A stretch of DNA of 47,931 nucleotides from NCBI RefSeq assembly GCF_943193175.1, contig NZ_CALPDF010000038.1:1-47931 (forward strand), written 5' to 3'. The translations under genes and the position numbers were made by a program. The notes under the pieces were generated by a model that saw only the letters and a program-made list of their open reading frames with translations, ran no database searches and had not been told where the DNA came from. This stretch comes from Neobacillus muris. GTDB lineage: Bacteria > Bacillota > Bacilli > Bacillales > Cytobacillaceae. This document shows positions 20,597 to 29,352 of the stretch, piece by piece (within the stretch, counting starts at the first letter, position 1; each line of letters starts with the position of its first letter).

Positions 20597-20635
20597 GTGG
20601 CAATTCAACGTAAAGAATTGCCACTAGCTTTTTTT
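20597..20635 (+). terminator. Terminator after the DUF554 gene
   Basis: Perfect 10-bp stem GTGGCAATTC (20597-20606) / GAATTGCCAC (20615-20624), 8-nt loop, then seven T. It lies between convergent genes (DUF554 plus, yyaC minus). Confidence 0.92.
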
Positions 20636-20654
20636 CAGCCTATTAAAATGTCAG

Positions 20655-21269
20655 TTACATGGGCTTCTCTTCTTCTGCCCATTTCAAATCTGTCCAAGTA
20701 TGCTGCTGATACAACTGGCTTGCCTGGAAAATGCCATTGGCAATGGTTTTAGCCATACGCATGACAAGATTTAGCCTGGTGTTTTGCAGCACAAAAAATT
20801 CCATAAATCCGCTGACATTGACAATTCCTGTAATATGTAATTCACCTACAGCAGGCAATTCCTTATTTACTCCAGCTCCAGGCTTAACGGGACCCATTCC
20901 GACCTGAATCATTCCGACATTTTTGATTCGCCCTAGGCAGGCGTCAACACCAATAATAAAGGGATCAATGTGTTTTGTTTGAATCTCTGCTAATTTTTCT
21001 GCTAAATTTACAGCATGAATCGGCTCATCCAAAGTCCCATAGATGGAAAAATCTTTAAGATTCTTTTCCTCTAGTAATGTTCCAATAAGCGGCCCTAATG
21101 AATCCCCTGTGGAGCGGTCCGTGCCAATGCAGATGAAAACAATGGGACGGCCAGTAACGGTTGGCAAATGCTCTAATAATTCTGCAGCAAGGTTTTCGGA
21201 TGCATGGAAATCATCATGCATGAACTGGGCCTTGCCCCTGCGATCGAATAATTTGGGTTTGAGATTCAT
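20655..21269 (-). CDS. yyaC: Spore protease YyaC
   Basis: Protein of 204 residues (205 in B. subtilis) in the YyaC family, related in fold to the germination protease GPR and hydrogenase-maturation proteases. The putative active region is FICIGTDRSTGDSLGPLIGT, with FIIGVDACLGR further on and the late ITGIVNVSGFMEF. The ATG at 21269 has GGGAG 8 nt upstream; the GTG at 21278 falls inside that site. It is transcribed against its neighbours, as expected for a gene with its own sporulation control, but I cannot see a clear forespore promoter. Confidence 0.9.
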   Translation of the reverse strand: MNLKPKLFDRRGKAQFMHDDFHASENLAAELLEHLPTVTGRPIVFICIGTDRSTGDSLGPLIGTLLEEKNLKDFSIYGTLDEPIHAVNLAEKLAEIQTKHIDPFIIGVDACLGRIKNVGMIQVGMGPVKPGAGVNKELPAVGELHITGIVNVSGFMEFFVLQNTRLNLVMRMAKTIANGIFQASQLYQQHTWTDLKWAEEEKPM

Positions 21270-21410
21270 TAAGTCCACTCCCTAACGTTTAAATCCGGTC
21301 ATATGCCTTAACAGTATACGGAAAATAATAGAATTCTATACATTGTCATGGAAGAAAAAGTAATAGCTGGACGCTATTCTCCTCCAAGAAAAATTGCTAA
21401 AATAAAGGGG

Positions 21411-21442
21411 AAAAGCAAAGTGCTTGGGCACCAGGCTGGACA
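21411..21442. repeat. Degenerate short copy of the oriC-side repeat
   Basis: AAAAGCAAAGTGC then GGGCACC and GGCTGGACA resembles the two ends of the 9792 element joined together (AAAAGCGGAAGCACC and GGTGCTGGAGCTGGACA). The similarity is partial. Confidence 0.4.
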
Positions 21443-21491
21443 ATGCTTAAAATTAGGTTTAGGTCAGTTGGAATGAAGGAAGGGTGCTTAA

Positions 21492-22373
21492 ATGAGTTTT
21501 ACTGAAAAAAGTATGCAAAGAATTGTTGATAAACTGCAGAATGAAGATACTTGGCTAAACTTGGGAGAAGGCCTGCTAAAAATCTTGATCATATTAGCGG
21601 CTGCCAATATCTTGATCCGGATTATGAAAGTGGCGATACGCAACATTTTTAAACTTAGAAATTTATCTCCACTTGGCACAAATATCCGGCGGGAAGAAAC
21701 ACTGGCTCGATTATTGGATAATGTCGTTGTTTATGTCATTTATTTCATTGCCATCATGATGATCCTCTCTGTTATGGACATTGATGTAAAAGCCTTGCTG
21801 GCTGGTGCAGGGATTGTCGGCTTGGCAGTGGGTTTTGGGGCACAAAGTCTAGTCAAAGATATTATTTCGGGGTTCTTTATTATTTTTGAGGATCAGTTTT
21901 CCGTAGGGGACCATATCCGAATCGGACAATTTGAAGGAGACGTCGAAGCGATCGGGCTTCGCACCACCAAGATCAAAAACTGGACAGGTGAGGTTCATAT
22001 TGTGCCGAATGGCAGCATTACAGAAGTTACCAATTTTTCCCTTCATAATAGTATAGCAGTCGTCGATGTGGGAATTGCTTATGAAGAGGACATAGAAAAG
22101 GCGGAAAAAGTGATCAGTGAATTATTGGATACTCTGCCGGATAAATACGAAGAGCTGGTCAAGCGCCCAGATCTGTTAGGGATTCAACATCTTGGCCCCT
22201 CAGAGGTTGTCTTTCGGATTGTGGCGGAAACTAAGCCAATGATGCATTTCCCTGTCGCAAGGAAGCTCAGACGAGATGTGAAACTATATTTAGATGAGCA
22301 TGGCATTGAAATTCCTTATCCACGAATGGTTATGCTGTCAAGAGACGAACAATTAAAAGATACTGGTGTATAA
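21492..22373 (+). CDS. Small-conductance mechanosensitive channel, MscS family (YkuT-like)
   Basis: MscS-family channel that opens on membrane tension to release solutes after hypo-osmotic shock. Length 293. Two to three N-terminal transmembrane segments are visible (LLKILIILAAANILI, VVVYVIYFIAIMMIL). The pore-lining TM3 is AGAGIVGLAVGFGAQSLVKD, and the following segment GFFIIFEDQFSVGDHI is diagnostic. The C-terminal cytoplasmic vestibule contains RTTKIKNWTGEVHIVPNG. ATG start. In B. subtilis the equivalent slot holds yyaD, so the gene content differs here. Confidence 0.95.
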   Translation: MSFTEKSMQRIVDKLQNEDTWLNLGEGLLKILIILAAANILIRIMKVAIRNIFKLRNLSPLGTNIRREETLARLLDNVVVYVIYFIAIMMILSVMDIDVKALLAGAGIVGLAVGFGAQSLVKDIISGFFIIFEDQFSVGDHIRIGQFEGDVEAIGLRTTKIKNWTGEVHIVPNGSITEVTNFSLHNSIAVVDVGIAYEEDIEKAEKVISELLDTLPDKYEELVKRPDLLGIQHLGPSEVVFRIVAETKPMMHFPVARKLRRDVKLYLDEHGIEIPYPRMVMLSRDEQLKDTGV

Positions 22374-22388
22374 AGGGGGATATGGCGA

Positions 22389-22586
22389 ATGGAGGAAAAG
22401 CAGTTTGGAATCAATGATGTAGTCGAGATGAAGAAGCAGCATCCGTGTGGTGCCAATCGCTGGAAAATCATTCGAATGGGAATGGACATCCGCATTAAGT
22501 GTGAAGGCTGCGGGCATAGTGTTCTCATTCCAAGAAAAGAGTTTGGACGCAAAATGAAGAAGATATTGGTGAAGCATGAAGAATAG
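22389..22586 (+). CDS. yyzM: DUF951 family protein (YyzM-like)
   Basis: Small 65-residue protein conserved in Firmicutes near ychF. It shows VVEMKKQHPCGANRWKIIRM and a CEGCGHSVLIPRKEF segment. Three cysteines (one in HPCG, two in CEGCG) suggest a metal-binding ribbon; function is unknown. The ATG is at 22389, 15 nt after the MscS gene, so they are probably cotranscribed. A terminator overlaps the 3' end. Confidence 0.85.
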   Translation: MEEKQFGINDVVEMKKQHPCGANRWKIIRMGMDIRIKCEGCGHSVLIPRKEFGRKMKKILVKHEE

Positions 22587-22603
22587 CTCATGCTTCTTTT
22601 TTT
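22571..22603 (+). terminator. mscS-yyzM terminator
   Basis: Perfect 9-bp stem GAAGCATGA (22571-22579) / TCATGCTTC (22588-22596), 8-nt loop including the stop codon, then a T run. Confidence 0.92.
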
Positions 22604-22655
22604 ATAAAAATGATAGTATTCTTATAAGATAAACTATACTTTGGGGGGTGGCGAG

Positions 22656-24662
22656 TTGGCAATAGTCCGTAAGGCAGCATGTCCGCTGAATTGCTGGGAT
22701 AGCTGCGGTTTTCAAGTAACGATCGAAAACGGACGGGTGACGAAGGTGGAAGGGGACCCGGACCATCCCATTACAAAGGGGAAAATTTGTGCCCGCGGCC
22801 GGATGCTTGAGGCGAGAACCAATTCGCCCGAACGGCTGATGCATCCATTAAAAAAAGTAAATGGCCAGTTCCAGGAAATCTCTTGGGAACAAGCACTTGA
22901 TGAGATCGCTGCTGAGATGCTGCGCATTAAAGAAACGTATGGCTCAACAGCCGTCTTGCATAGCCATGATTATGCCAATAATGGGATTCTAAAAAACCTT
23001 GATCAGCGGTTTTTCAATTGCTATGGCGGGGTAACCGAACTATACGGCTCACTGTGCTGGGGATCGGGAATAGAAGCGCAAAAATGGGACTTTGGCAATG
23101 CCTGGAGCCATGCCCCTAATGATGTGCTGAACAGCAGGAATATTATCATCTGGGGGAGAAATGTTGCCAGAACGAACATGCATTTCTATGAAAAGCTTTT
23201 GGAGGCAAAGAAGCACGGTTCTCATTTATATGTGATTGACCCGCTTTATAATGCCACAGCCAAACTGGCTGATCAGCATATTTCCATCAAACCGGGAATG
23301 GACGGCATACTGGCAGCCGGCATCATAAAGGAAATACTCCGCCTGGAGCTCGAAGACAAGGAATTTATTGAACAATATACCCACGGCTTTGCTGATTTGC
23401 TTCAACTTGTTAACAGCAATTCCCTTGAACAAATTAGTGAAATGACGGAGGTCCCTGAAGAAGTTATCACAAAATTAGCCTATATTTATGGTGATCGGCC
23501 AGCCTCGACCTATATGGGGCTAGGAATGCAGCGCTACGAAAATGGCGGCAACACCATCCGGCTGATTGATGCATTGTGCGCCGTAAGCGGCAATATTGGG
23601 ATAGACGGCGGTGGAGCAAATTATGCCAATCTTCAGGTTGGCCAAAGCTTTGCGTTTGATGAACTAACATTGGCCGGCCGCAAGCAAAGCTTTCGCCAAT
23701 TTTCCATCATGAAGCAGGCAGAAGAAATTTTGGCAGCCAAGGATCCGGAAATTAAAATGATTTTTGTAACCTGCGGAAACCCGCTTACACAGCTGCCCGA
23801 TACGAATGTGGCAGAAAAAGCATTTTCTTCGGCCGGCACATTGGTGGCAGTCGACCAATTTATGACAGATACAGCGATGCTGGCTGATTATGTATTGCCG
23901 GCAGCCACTGCTTTTGAAGAAGAGGATATCTATTACTCCTCAATGTATCACCACTATGTGAACTATGGTCCGCAGCTTGTCCCTTCTCCTGGTGAGGCAA
24001 AGCCAGATTTGTGGATTTGGACGCAATTGGCGGACAGGCTTGGCTTTGGGGCAGATTTTGAGTTTACTAGAGAAGAATGGTTAAACATGACGCTCGTGCC
24101 CTTAGCGGAAAAGGGATATTCGTTGGAGGCATTAAAAGAGCAGCATACACTGGAATTGCCGGTGAATAAAATTCCGTGGCAGGATCGAAAATTCAATACG
24201 AGGACAGGAAAATTTGAATTTACCTCCTCTTTGGGTGAGGAAAAAATGGGAAATGGAAAGCTATCATTAGCTGTCCCTAAGGAATCAAAATGGCGAAATC
24301 CTGCTCTTGCGCAGAACTATCCATACAGTTTGCTGACGATTCATCCTATGCGTTCCAATCATTCGCAAAACTATCATTTGCTAGGCGATACTGTCAAAGT
24401 GAAGGTGGAAATTGCTGCTAACATTGCTGATGACCGGGAATTAAAAAACGGCGATTTTGTCAGGGTGTGGAACAACAGGGGCGAAGTAAAAGGCTATATT
24501 TCAATTCTTCCAGCAGCCCATCCCAACACGGTAAATATCGATGAAGGCATTTGGAAGAAATTTGGCGGTTCCGTCAATCAGCTAACTTCCAGTACAGAAT
24601 CTGATAATGGACTTGGCAGTACTTTGTATGATTGTTTGGTTAATTTGGAAAAAATTGAATAA
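22656..24662 (+). CDS. yyaE: Molybdopterin oxidoreductase family protein (YyaE)
   Basis: Member of the DMSO reductase / formate dehydrogenase superfamily, 668 residues, close in size to B. subtilis YyaE. N-terminal cysteines 9, 13, 17 and 45 (CPLNCWDSC and GKICARG) form a [4Fe-4S] site. The GSLCWGSGIE segment could supply the Mo ligand. C-terminal residues ~550-665 form the cofactor-binding beta-barrel (LTIHPMRSNHSQNYH). No twin-arginine signal, so it is probably cytoplasmic. The substrate is unknown. Start TTG 22656, since the upstream TTG at 22641 lies within the GGGGGGTG ribosome-binding site. Confidence 0.92.
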   Translation: MAIVRKAACPLNCWDSCGFQVTIENGRVTKVEGDPDHPITKGKICARGRMLEARTNSPERLMHPLKKVNGQFQEISWEQALDEIAAEMLRIKETYGSTAVLHSHDYANNGILKNLDQRFFNCYGGVTELYGSLCWGSGIEAQKWDFGNAWSHAPNDVLNSRNIIIWGRNVARTNMHFYEKLLEAKKHGSHLYVIDPLYNATAKLADQHISIKPGMDGILAAGIIKEILRLELEDKEFIEQYTHGFADLLQLVNSNSLEQISEMTEVPEEVITKLAYIYGDRPASTYMGLGMQRYENGGNTIRLIDALCAVSGNIGIDGGGANYANLQVGQSFAFDELTLAGRKQSFRQFSIMKQAEEILAAKDPEIKMIFVTCGNPLTQLPDTNVAEKAFSSAGTLVAVDQFMTDTAMLADYVLPAATAFEEEDIYYSSMYHHYVNYGPQLVPSPGEAKPDLWIWTQLADRLGFGADFEFTREEWLNMTLVPLAEKGYSLEALKEQHTLELPVNKIPWQDRKFNTRTGKFEFTSSLGEEKMGNGKLSLAVPKESKWRNPALAQNYPYSLLTIHPMRSNHSQNYHLLGDTVKVKVEIAANIADDRELKNGDFVRVWNNRGEVKGYISILPAAHPNTVNIDEGIWKKFGGSVNQLTSSTESDNGLGSTLYDCLVNLEKIE

Positions 24663-24702
24663 AAGAAATGGGGCTTCCTCTTATGGGAGCCCCATTTCTT
24701 TT
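24662..24702. terminator. Bidirectional terminator yyaE / SH3-glucosaminidase gene
   Basis: Arms of about 14-15 nt (24662-24675 and 24688-24702) form a near-perfect stem, with AAAAGAAATG on one side and CATTTCTTTT on the other. It serves both convergent genes and overlaps the end of each. Confidence 0.9.
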
Positions 24703-27700
24703 ATTTATACTGTGGAATTTCCAGTATGAGTTTATAGGAATCTATTAAACTATATAAATTATAAATTTGCTTCACTTGCTTGGCAGCCCAGCCAATATCG
24801 GTTGCATATTGATGGGAGGCATAACCTTTTTGTGCGGCGGAATCAGGATTCCATCGCATTTTATATAAGGTATCCTGGCCTGCATTAATATAGCCATTGG
24901 CGATAAATTGTGCCCCGCCAATAATCGCGTCTTCCGGTGTAAACCATCCTGCATTGTAAGCAAACTGGGCACCGCTGTTAACAGCACTGTTATCATAAGC
25001 GCCGATACCATACATATTGTATACCAATCTTCCGTTATATAAGACACCATTGGCCAGCTGGGATGACCCGTTAGCAGTCTCTAATAAGGCATGAGAAATT
25101 AAATACATTTCATTAACCCCATAGGTCATTCCGGCCGTTATAAATGTGGCAGCTTGGCTTTGTAAAATGCCTTTGCCAGCCAGAACCCGTTCATTGACTT
25201 CATTGGCATTCAAATTAGCGGTCATCGATAGTTTAAGGAATTGCATAGAATCAACAGCACTGTCTTGGAAATTATTCGGATCCAAATAATATGCAACATC
25301 TTCCGGGCTGGCATTGACCCAGGACTTATTATAGGCCACCTGGTACCATTCCATCCCTTTATCATCAGTCACAACGGCCAATATTTGAAGCGTATCGTGA
25401 TTTTTGACCTGCCCAACAACCCAATAATCTGTGCCGGCCCCTCCCCTGAGGTTCCAGCCTGATCCATTCACGATACCGGTTGAAGGGCCTGTTAACGTCA
25501 GAGCATCAGAACGGATAAAGGTATAATAATCCTTATCGGTTTGTGGGTTTACAGCCATCTGAAGCTTTACCATATCGCTTAGGCTGATATTATAATTTTC
25601 CACGGTTTTTTCAATGTTGCCGCCCGTTGCATTTGGGTTAAATGGTGCTGCATCAGACAGGTATAAGACACTGACATAGCCCGTTTTTCCATTTGCGGTA
25701 ACCATAGCCCAATTGTTTTCCACGGATTGGACTGTGACAATGGTTCCCCGTGCCAGCTTGGTAATAATAGCTGCATTGGTAGATGGATTGGCGCGCATAT
25801 TTAGGCTGGACCCAAAAATAACATCCACGTATTTCGTTTCGGCTGCTGGCTGAGACTGCTCTGGGCTTGGATCAGAATCCGTATTAGTCCCAGAAGCAGG
25901 AGAATCTTCTGGAGTTTGTCCAGGGCCAGGCTGAGCTTCGGCAGGAGGATTGGCATCGGAATCTGTGTTTGGATTTGGAGCCGCCCCTGTGCCGGATTCG
26001 TTTGCAGGGCCTCCTGATGCTCCTAGATTTTTGTCCGCCGATAAAAATTCAGAGCTTACATATCCCATCTGTCCATATGCCTCAATTTTTGTCCATCCGT
26101 TTGCTTCAGAGAGAACTTTGACTTCCAATCCTCTGGCCAGTTTCACCAAAATGGAGGCATTGGCTGCTGGACTTTTACGCATATTTAAAGAGGAGCCGAC
26201 GTTGACATTGACATACTTGGCGACAGCTGCAGGCTGCTCCGGCTGCTGGGCAGGGGCGCCGGATTTGACAGCTGTGAGAAAACTGGAGCTTACATAACCT
26301 TCTTTCCCATTAAACTGGATTTTTGCCCAGCCATTGGTTTCGGAAATGACTTGCACTTCGGATTGAAAGTCAAGCTTCCCGATGATTGATGAACCAGTTG
26401 AGGCGGATGCCCGCACATTCAAACTCGACCCGGAATTGACATTGACATATTTTATAGTCAATTGTGGTGCCGGATCCGGCGCCGGAGCTGATGAAGAGTT
26501 CCCAGAACTTGACAGTGTATCCGATAAAAATTCAGAACTCACATAACCAGTTTTCCCATACGCTTCGACCTTTGCCCATCCGTTCGCTTCAGAGAGGACC
26601 TTGACTTCCAATCCTCTGGCCAATTTTACTAAAATGGAGGCATTGGCTGCCGGGCTATTGCGCATATTTAAAGAAGAGCCGATATTGACATTGACTACCT
26701 TCGTAGTAGCTGCCGGCTGTTCCGGCTGGACAGCGGTATTGGGTTTGACCGTCGTGAGGAAACTGGAGCTTACATAGCCCTCTTTCCCATTAAACTGAAT
26801 TTTCGCCCAGCCATTGGTTTCAGAAATGACTTGCACTTCGGATTGAGAGCCAAGTTTTCCGAGCACCGATGAACTAGTTGAGGCGGATGCCCGCACATTC
26901 AAACTCGATCCGGAATTGACATTAACATATTTTGTAGTCAATTGCGGAACAGGGGACTGTGCAGGTGGCGTGTTACTGGAACTTGGCGGTGTATCCGATA
27001 AAAATTCAGAACTTACATAACCAGTTTTTCCGTACGCTTCAATCTTTGCCCAGCCATTTGCCTCCGAATAAACCTTTACAGGCGTTCCTTTTGCAAGCTT
27101 AACAATCACGGAGGCATTGGTTGAACTGCCGTTGCGCATATTTAAGGAACCGCTGCTGACATTGACATACTTGTCCTTTACGACAGTTGGCGCCGGGGAC
27201 TGAGCAGGTGCGGAACTAGGATTTGTTGAGGATAAAAAGTCACTGCTGACATATCCTTCTTTCCCGTTCACCTGTACCTTTGCCCAGCCATTCGCTTCCG
27301 AGTAGACAGTAACGGCGGTTCCTTTTGTTAGTTTGTCGAGGACTTTCCCGCTTGCTGCCGGACTTTCCCGCAAGTTTAAGGAACCGCTGTCCGTATTGAC
27401 GTATTTAGTTACAGGAGAAGCAGCAGTCGTTTTGCTGCTCTCAGAAATAAAGGCAGTACTGACATATCCCTCCATGCCGTTAACCTGAACGAGTGCCCAG
27501 CCATTTACTTCCGAATAGACGGTTAAAGCTGTTCCGTTTTTAAGGGATGTAAGAATCGGCGAATTGCTTGAGGCTGTTTTACGTAAATTTAAGGTTCCGC
27601 TTGCTACATTTACATACTTAACCGCAGCGGATACTTGACTGCGGACTCCTGCAGGTGAAGTGGCTGATTCTGCAAAAACGGCTTCCTCAAACGCAACCGT

Positions 27701-27811
27701 TGATAATACAGCAAAACAAAATGTAGGTATAATCGCTTTTTTTATAACCCCTTTGGATTCATGGGGGAATTCAAATTTTCTGCCCATTTGCAGATTATTA
27801 GACCTTCTCAT
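24701..27811 (-). CDS. Secreted SH3-repeat N-acetylglucosaminidase (cell-wall hydrolase)
   Basis: Secreted 1036-residue protein. The signal peptide spans 1-47 with cleavage likely after VFA. Eight bacterial SH3 repeats start near 65, 136, 214, 294, 371, 454, 532 and 650, each with KYVNV..GSLN.R and GW.K...GYVS.FL. A degenerate ninth lies near 768-822. A Pro/Ser/Asp-rich linker (about 590-645) separates repeats 7 and 8. The C-terminal catalytic domain (~830-1036) resembles LytD-type GH73, with the likely catalytic glutamate Glu891 in SHALLETANGSS. It is expected to cleave the glycan backbone. The ATG follows GGAGGAG. It runs opposite its neighbours, with its own promoter and operator-like palindrome. 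Confidence 0.92.
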   Translation of the reverse strand: MRRSNNLQMGRKFEFPHESKGVIKKAIIPTFCFAVLSTVAFEEAVFAESATSPAGVRSQVSAAVKYVNVASGTLNLRKTASSNSPILTSLKNGTALTVYSEVNGWALVQVNGMEGYVSTAFISESSKTTAASPVTKYVNTDSGSLNLRESPAASGKVLDKLTKGTAVTVYSEANGWAKVQVNGKEGYVSSDFLSSTNPSSAPAQSPAPTVVKDKYVNVSSGSLNMRNGSSTNASVIVKLAKGTPVKVYSEANGWAKIEAYGKTGYVSSEFLSDTPPSSSNTPPAQSPVPQLTTKYVNVNSGSSLNVRASASTSSSVLGKLGSQSEVQVISETNGWAKIQFNGKEGYVSSSFLTTVKPNTAVQPEQPAATTKVVNVNIGSSLNMRNSPAANASILVKLARGLEVKVLSEANGWAKVEAYGKTGYVSSEFLSDTLSSSGNSSSAPAPDPAPQLTIKYVNVNSGSSLNVRASASTGSSIIGKLDFQSEVQVISETNGWAKIQFNGKEGYVSSSFLTAVKSGAPAQQPEQPAAVAKYVNVNVGSSLNMRKSPAANASILVKLARGLEVKVLSEANGWTKIEAYGQMGYVSSEFLSADKNLGASGGPANESGTGAAPNPNTDSDANPPAEAQPGPGQTPEDSPASGTNTDSDPSPEQSQPAAETKYVDVIFGSSLNMRANPSTNAAIITKLARGTIVTVQSVENNWAMVTANGKTGYVSVLYLSDAAPFNPNATGGNIEKTVENYNISLSDMVKLQMAVNPQTDKDYYTFIRSDALTLTGPSTGIVNGSGWNLRGGAGTDYWVVGQVKNHDTLQILAVVTDDKGMEWYQVAYNKSWVNASPEDVAYYLDPNNFQDSAVDSMQFLKLSMTANLNANEVNERVLAGKGILQSQAATFITAGMTYGVNEMYLISHALLETANGSSQLANGVLYNGRLVYNMYGIGAYDNSAVNSGAQFAYNAGWFTPEDAIIGGAQFIANGYINAGQDTLYKMRWNPDSAAQKGYASHQYATDIGWAAKQVKQIYNLYSLIDSYKLILEIPQYK
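26012..26932 (-). repeat. Tandem ~480-bp duplication inside the SH3 gene
   Basis: SH3 repeats 4+5 (26453-26932) and 6+7 (about 26012-26452) are near-identical at the DNA level with a 480-bp (160-residue) period. For example, the stretch containing GACTTCCAATCCTCTGGCCA recurs 480 bp apart. This indicates a recent in-frame two-domain duplication; copy number may vary between strains. Confidence 0.85.
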
Positions 27812-27865
27812 TACTCTCCTCCAATAAGTGATGCAATCAACAAATATGTATGGTTTTTCCTTAAA

Positions 27866-27899
27866 TATGACAAAAGTAATAGTTTTGTCATAAATTTTA
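27866..27899 (-). promoter_or_regulatory. Promoter and operator-like palindrome of the SH3-glucosaminidase gene
   Basis: On the minus strand TATGGTAAAAT contains an extended -10 (TGG TAAAAT; hexamer at 27894-27899). One base downstream begins a perfect inverted repeat, TATGACAAAA (27866-27875) / TTTTGTCATA (27883-27892), separated by 7 nt. It would cover the transcription start, the usual place for a repressor operator. No T tract follows on the minus strand, so it is not a terminator. Confidence 0.6.
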
Positions 27900-28038
27900 C
27901 CATAATTAATAGAAAGATTGGGTAAGATTGTAGAATTTTGTTAAAATAATAGGTTGATAATGTAAAAAAATGACCAATATACATTTTTTTGGGAAAAATT
28001 ATTCGATATGTCTGACAGCCGTTTCATGTTGAACAATC

Positions 28039-28067
28039 TTGTTTTTTCATTGTTAAATGCCTATAAT
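28039..28067 (+). promoter_or_regulatory. ychF promoter
   Basis: TTGTTT (28039-28044), 17-nt spacer, perfect TATAAT (28062-28067). Confidence 0.75.
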
Positions 28068-28144
28068 TGTGAAAGGCTTGTCTATTTAATTTATCGGCAA
28101 CTTATCTGTTAAAATAGATACTTTTCCAAAAGGAGTGAACGACA

Positions 28145-29245
28145 ATGGCATTAACAGCTGGTATTGTGGGTCTGCCGAACGTTGGCAAATCTACATTATT
28201 TAATGCAATTACCCAGGCAGGAGCGGAATCAGCGAATTATCCTTTCTGTACGATTGATCCCAATGTAGGGATTGTAGAGGTGCCAGATGCACGCTTGCAA
28301 AAATTAACCGAGCTGGTCCAACCAAAAAAGACCGTCCCAACAGCATTTGAATTCACCGATATTGCCGGGATTGTAAAGGGTGCAAGTAAAGGGGAAGGAT
28401 TAGGAAACAAATTCCTGTCGCATATCCGTGAAGTAGATGCAATTTGCCAAGTAGTCCGCTGCTTTGCAGATGAAAATATTACCCATGTATCCGGAAAAGT
28501 AGACCCCATTTCTGATATTGAAACCATCAATTTAGAGTTAATCCTTGCCGATATGGAAACGGTGGAAAAGCGAATTGGCCGTGTCGAAAAACTGGCGAAG
28601 CAAAAGGATAAAGAATCAATGGCAGAGTTTGAAGTGCTTTCATTACTGCGTGAAGCATTCGAAGCAGAAAAGCCTGCCCGGTCCGTTGAATTTACAGAGG
28701 ACCAGTTAAAAATTGCTAAACACTTGCATTTGTTAACCATTAAACCAGTTCTTTATGTTGCAAATGTCAGTGAAGAGGAAGTAGCAAATCCGTCCGAGAA
28801 TGAATATGTACAGCAGGTCCGCGAGTATGCGGCAAAAGAAAATGCACAGGTGATTGTGATTTGTGCCAAGATTGAAGAGGAAATTGCCGAGCTTGAAGGG
28901 GAAGAAAGGGAAATGTTCCTTCAAGAGCTTGGGATCGAAGAATCTGGACTCGATCAATTAATTCGGGCTGCTTACAGCCTGCTGGGCCTTGCTACTTACT
29001 TCACTGCAGGCGTGCAGGAAGTTCGGGCTTGGACCTTCAAAAAAGGAATGAAAGCACCACAATGTGCCGGCATTATCCACTCCGATTTTGAACGGGGATT
29101 TATCCGGGCAGAAACTGTATCATTTGATGATTTAGTGGCGGCAGGAAGCTATCAGGCAGCAAAAGAAGCTGGTAAGGTCCGCTTGGAAGGCAAGGATTAC
29201 GAAGTGAAAGACGGAGACGTCATGCACTTCCGATTTAATGTATAA
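28145..29245 (+). CDS. ychF: Redox-regulated ATPase YchF (YyaF)
   Basis: Obg-family P-loop protein of 366 residues that prefers ATP to GTP and binds ribosomes; linked to stress responses. G1 is GLPNVGKST (8-16), G3 DIAGIVKGASKGEG. The G4 site reads YVANVSEEE rather than NKxD, as expected for the ATP-preferring YchF group. A coiled coil spans about 130-200. The C-terminal TGS domain (280-366) ends DVMHFRFNV. The ATG follows AAAAGGAGTGA. It is followed by a terminator before the rpsF operon. Confidence 0.97.
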   Translation: MALTAGIVGLPNVGKSTLFNAITQAGAESANYPFCTIDPNVGIVEVPDARLQKLTELVQPKKTVPTAFEFTDIAGIVKGASKGEGLGNKFLSHIREVDAICQVVRCFADENITHVSGKVDPISDIETINLELILADMETVEKRIGRVEKLAKQKDKESMAEFEVLSLLREAFEAEKPARSVEFTEDQLKIAKHLHLLTIKPVLYVANVSEEEVANPSENEYVQQVREYAAKENAQVIVICAKIEEEIAELEGEEREMFLQELGIEESGLDQLIRAAYSLLGLATYFTAGVQEVRAWTFKKGMKAPQCAGIIHSDFERGFIRAETVSFDDLVAAGSYQAAKEAGKVRLEGKDYEVKDGDVMHFRFNV

Positions 29246-29274
29246 GAAAAACGGAAGCGGCCTGAAGAAGGGCC
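29245..29274. repeat. Third partial match to the oriC-side repeat head
   Basis: AGAAAAACGGAAGCGGCC (29245-29262) resembles the head of the 9792 element (AGAAAAGCGGAAGCACC); GGCC pairs with GGCC at 29271-29274. It starts at the last base of the ychF stop. Weak evidence. Confidence 0.35.
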
Positions 29275-29316
29275 ATTCTCACAGCCAAAAATTCTATACT
29301 TTTTTTCAATAGTTGA

Positions 29317-29352
29317 AAAACAGGAAAGCGACATTGCTTTTCCTGTTTTTTT
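29317..29352 (+). terminator. ychF terminator
   Basis: AACAGGAAAGC pairs with GCTTTTCCTGTT (one-base bulge), 6-nt loop, then a T run. The right arm also contains the -35 of the next promoter. Confidence 0.85.

Larger units (their letters stand above)
27812..28144. other. Divergent intergenic region SH3 gene / ychF
   Basis: The 333-nt A/T-rich gap has the SH3-gene promoter and palindrome at its left side (27866-27899), a middle part without recognisable elements (27900-28038), and the ychF promoter (28039-28067). No ORF is supported. Confidence 0.8.

Noticed and set aside
22316..22324. DnaA box TTATCCACG in the MscS gene
   Set aside because: Single copy with one mismatch inside a coding region; no cluster.
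25973..27640. Regular DNA repeats resembling a CRISPR or satellite
   Set aside because: They encode SH3 domains in frame with 70-80-residue periods; no short identical repeats with unique spacers.
28237..28740. 167-codon minus-strand frame within ychF
   Set aside because: Antisense shadow of a highly conserved gene; serine-rich translation typical of reverse frames.
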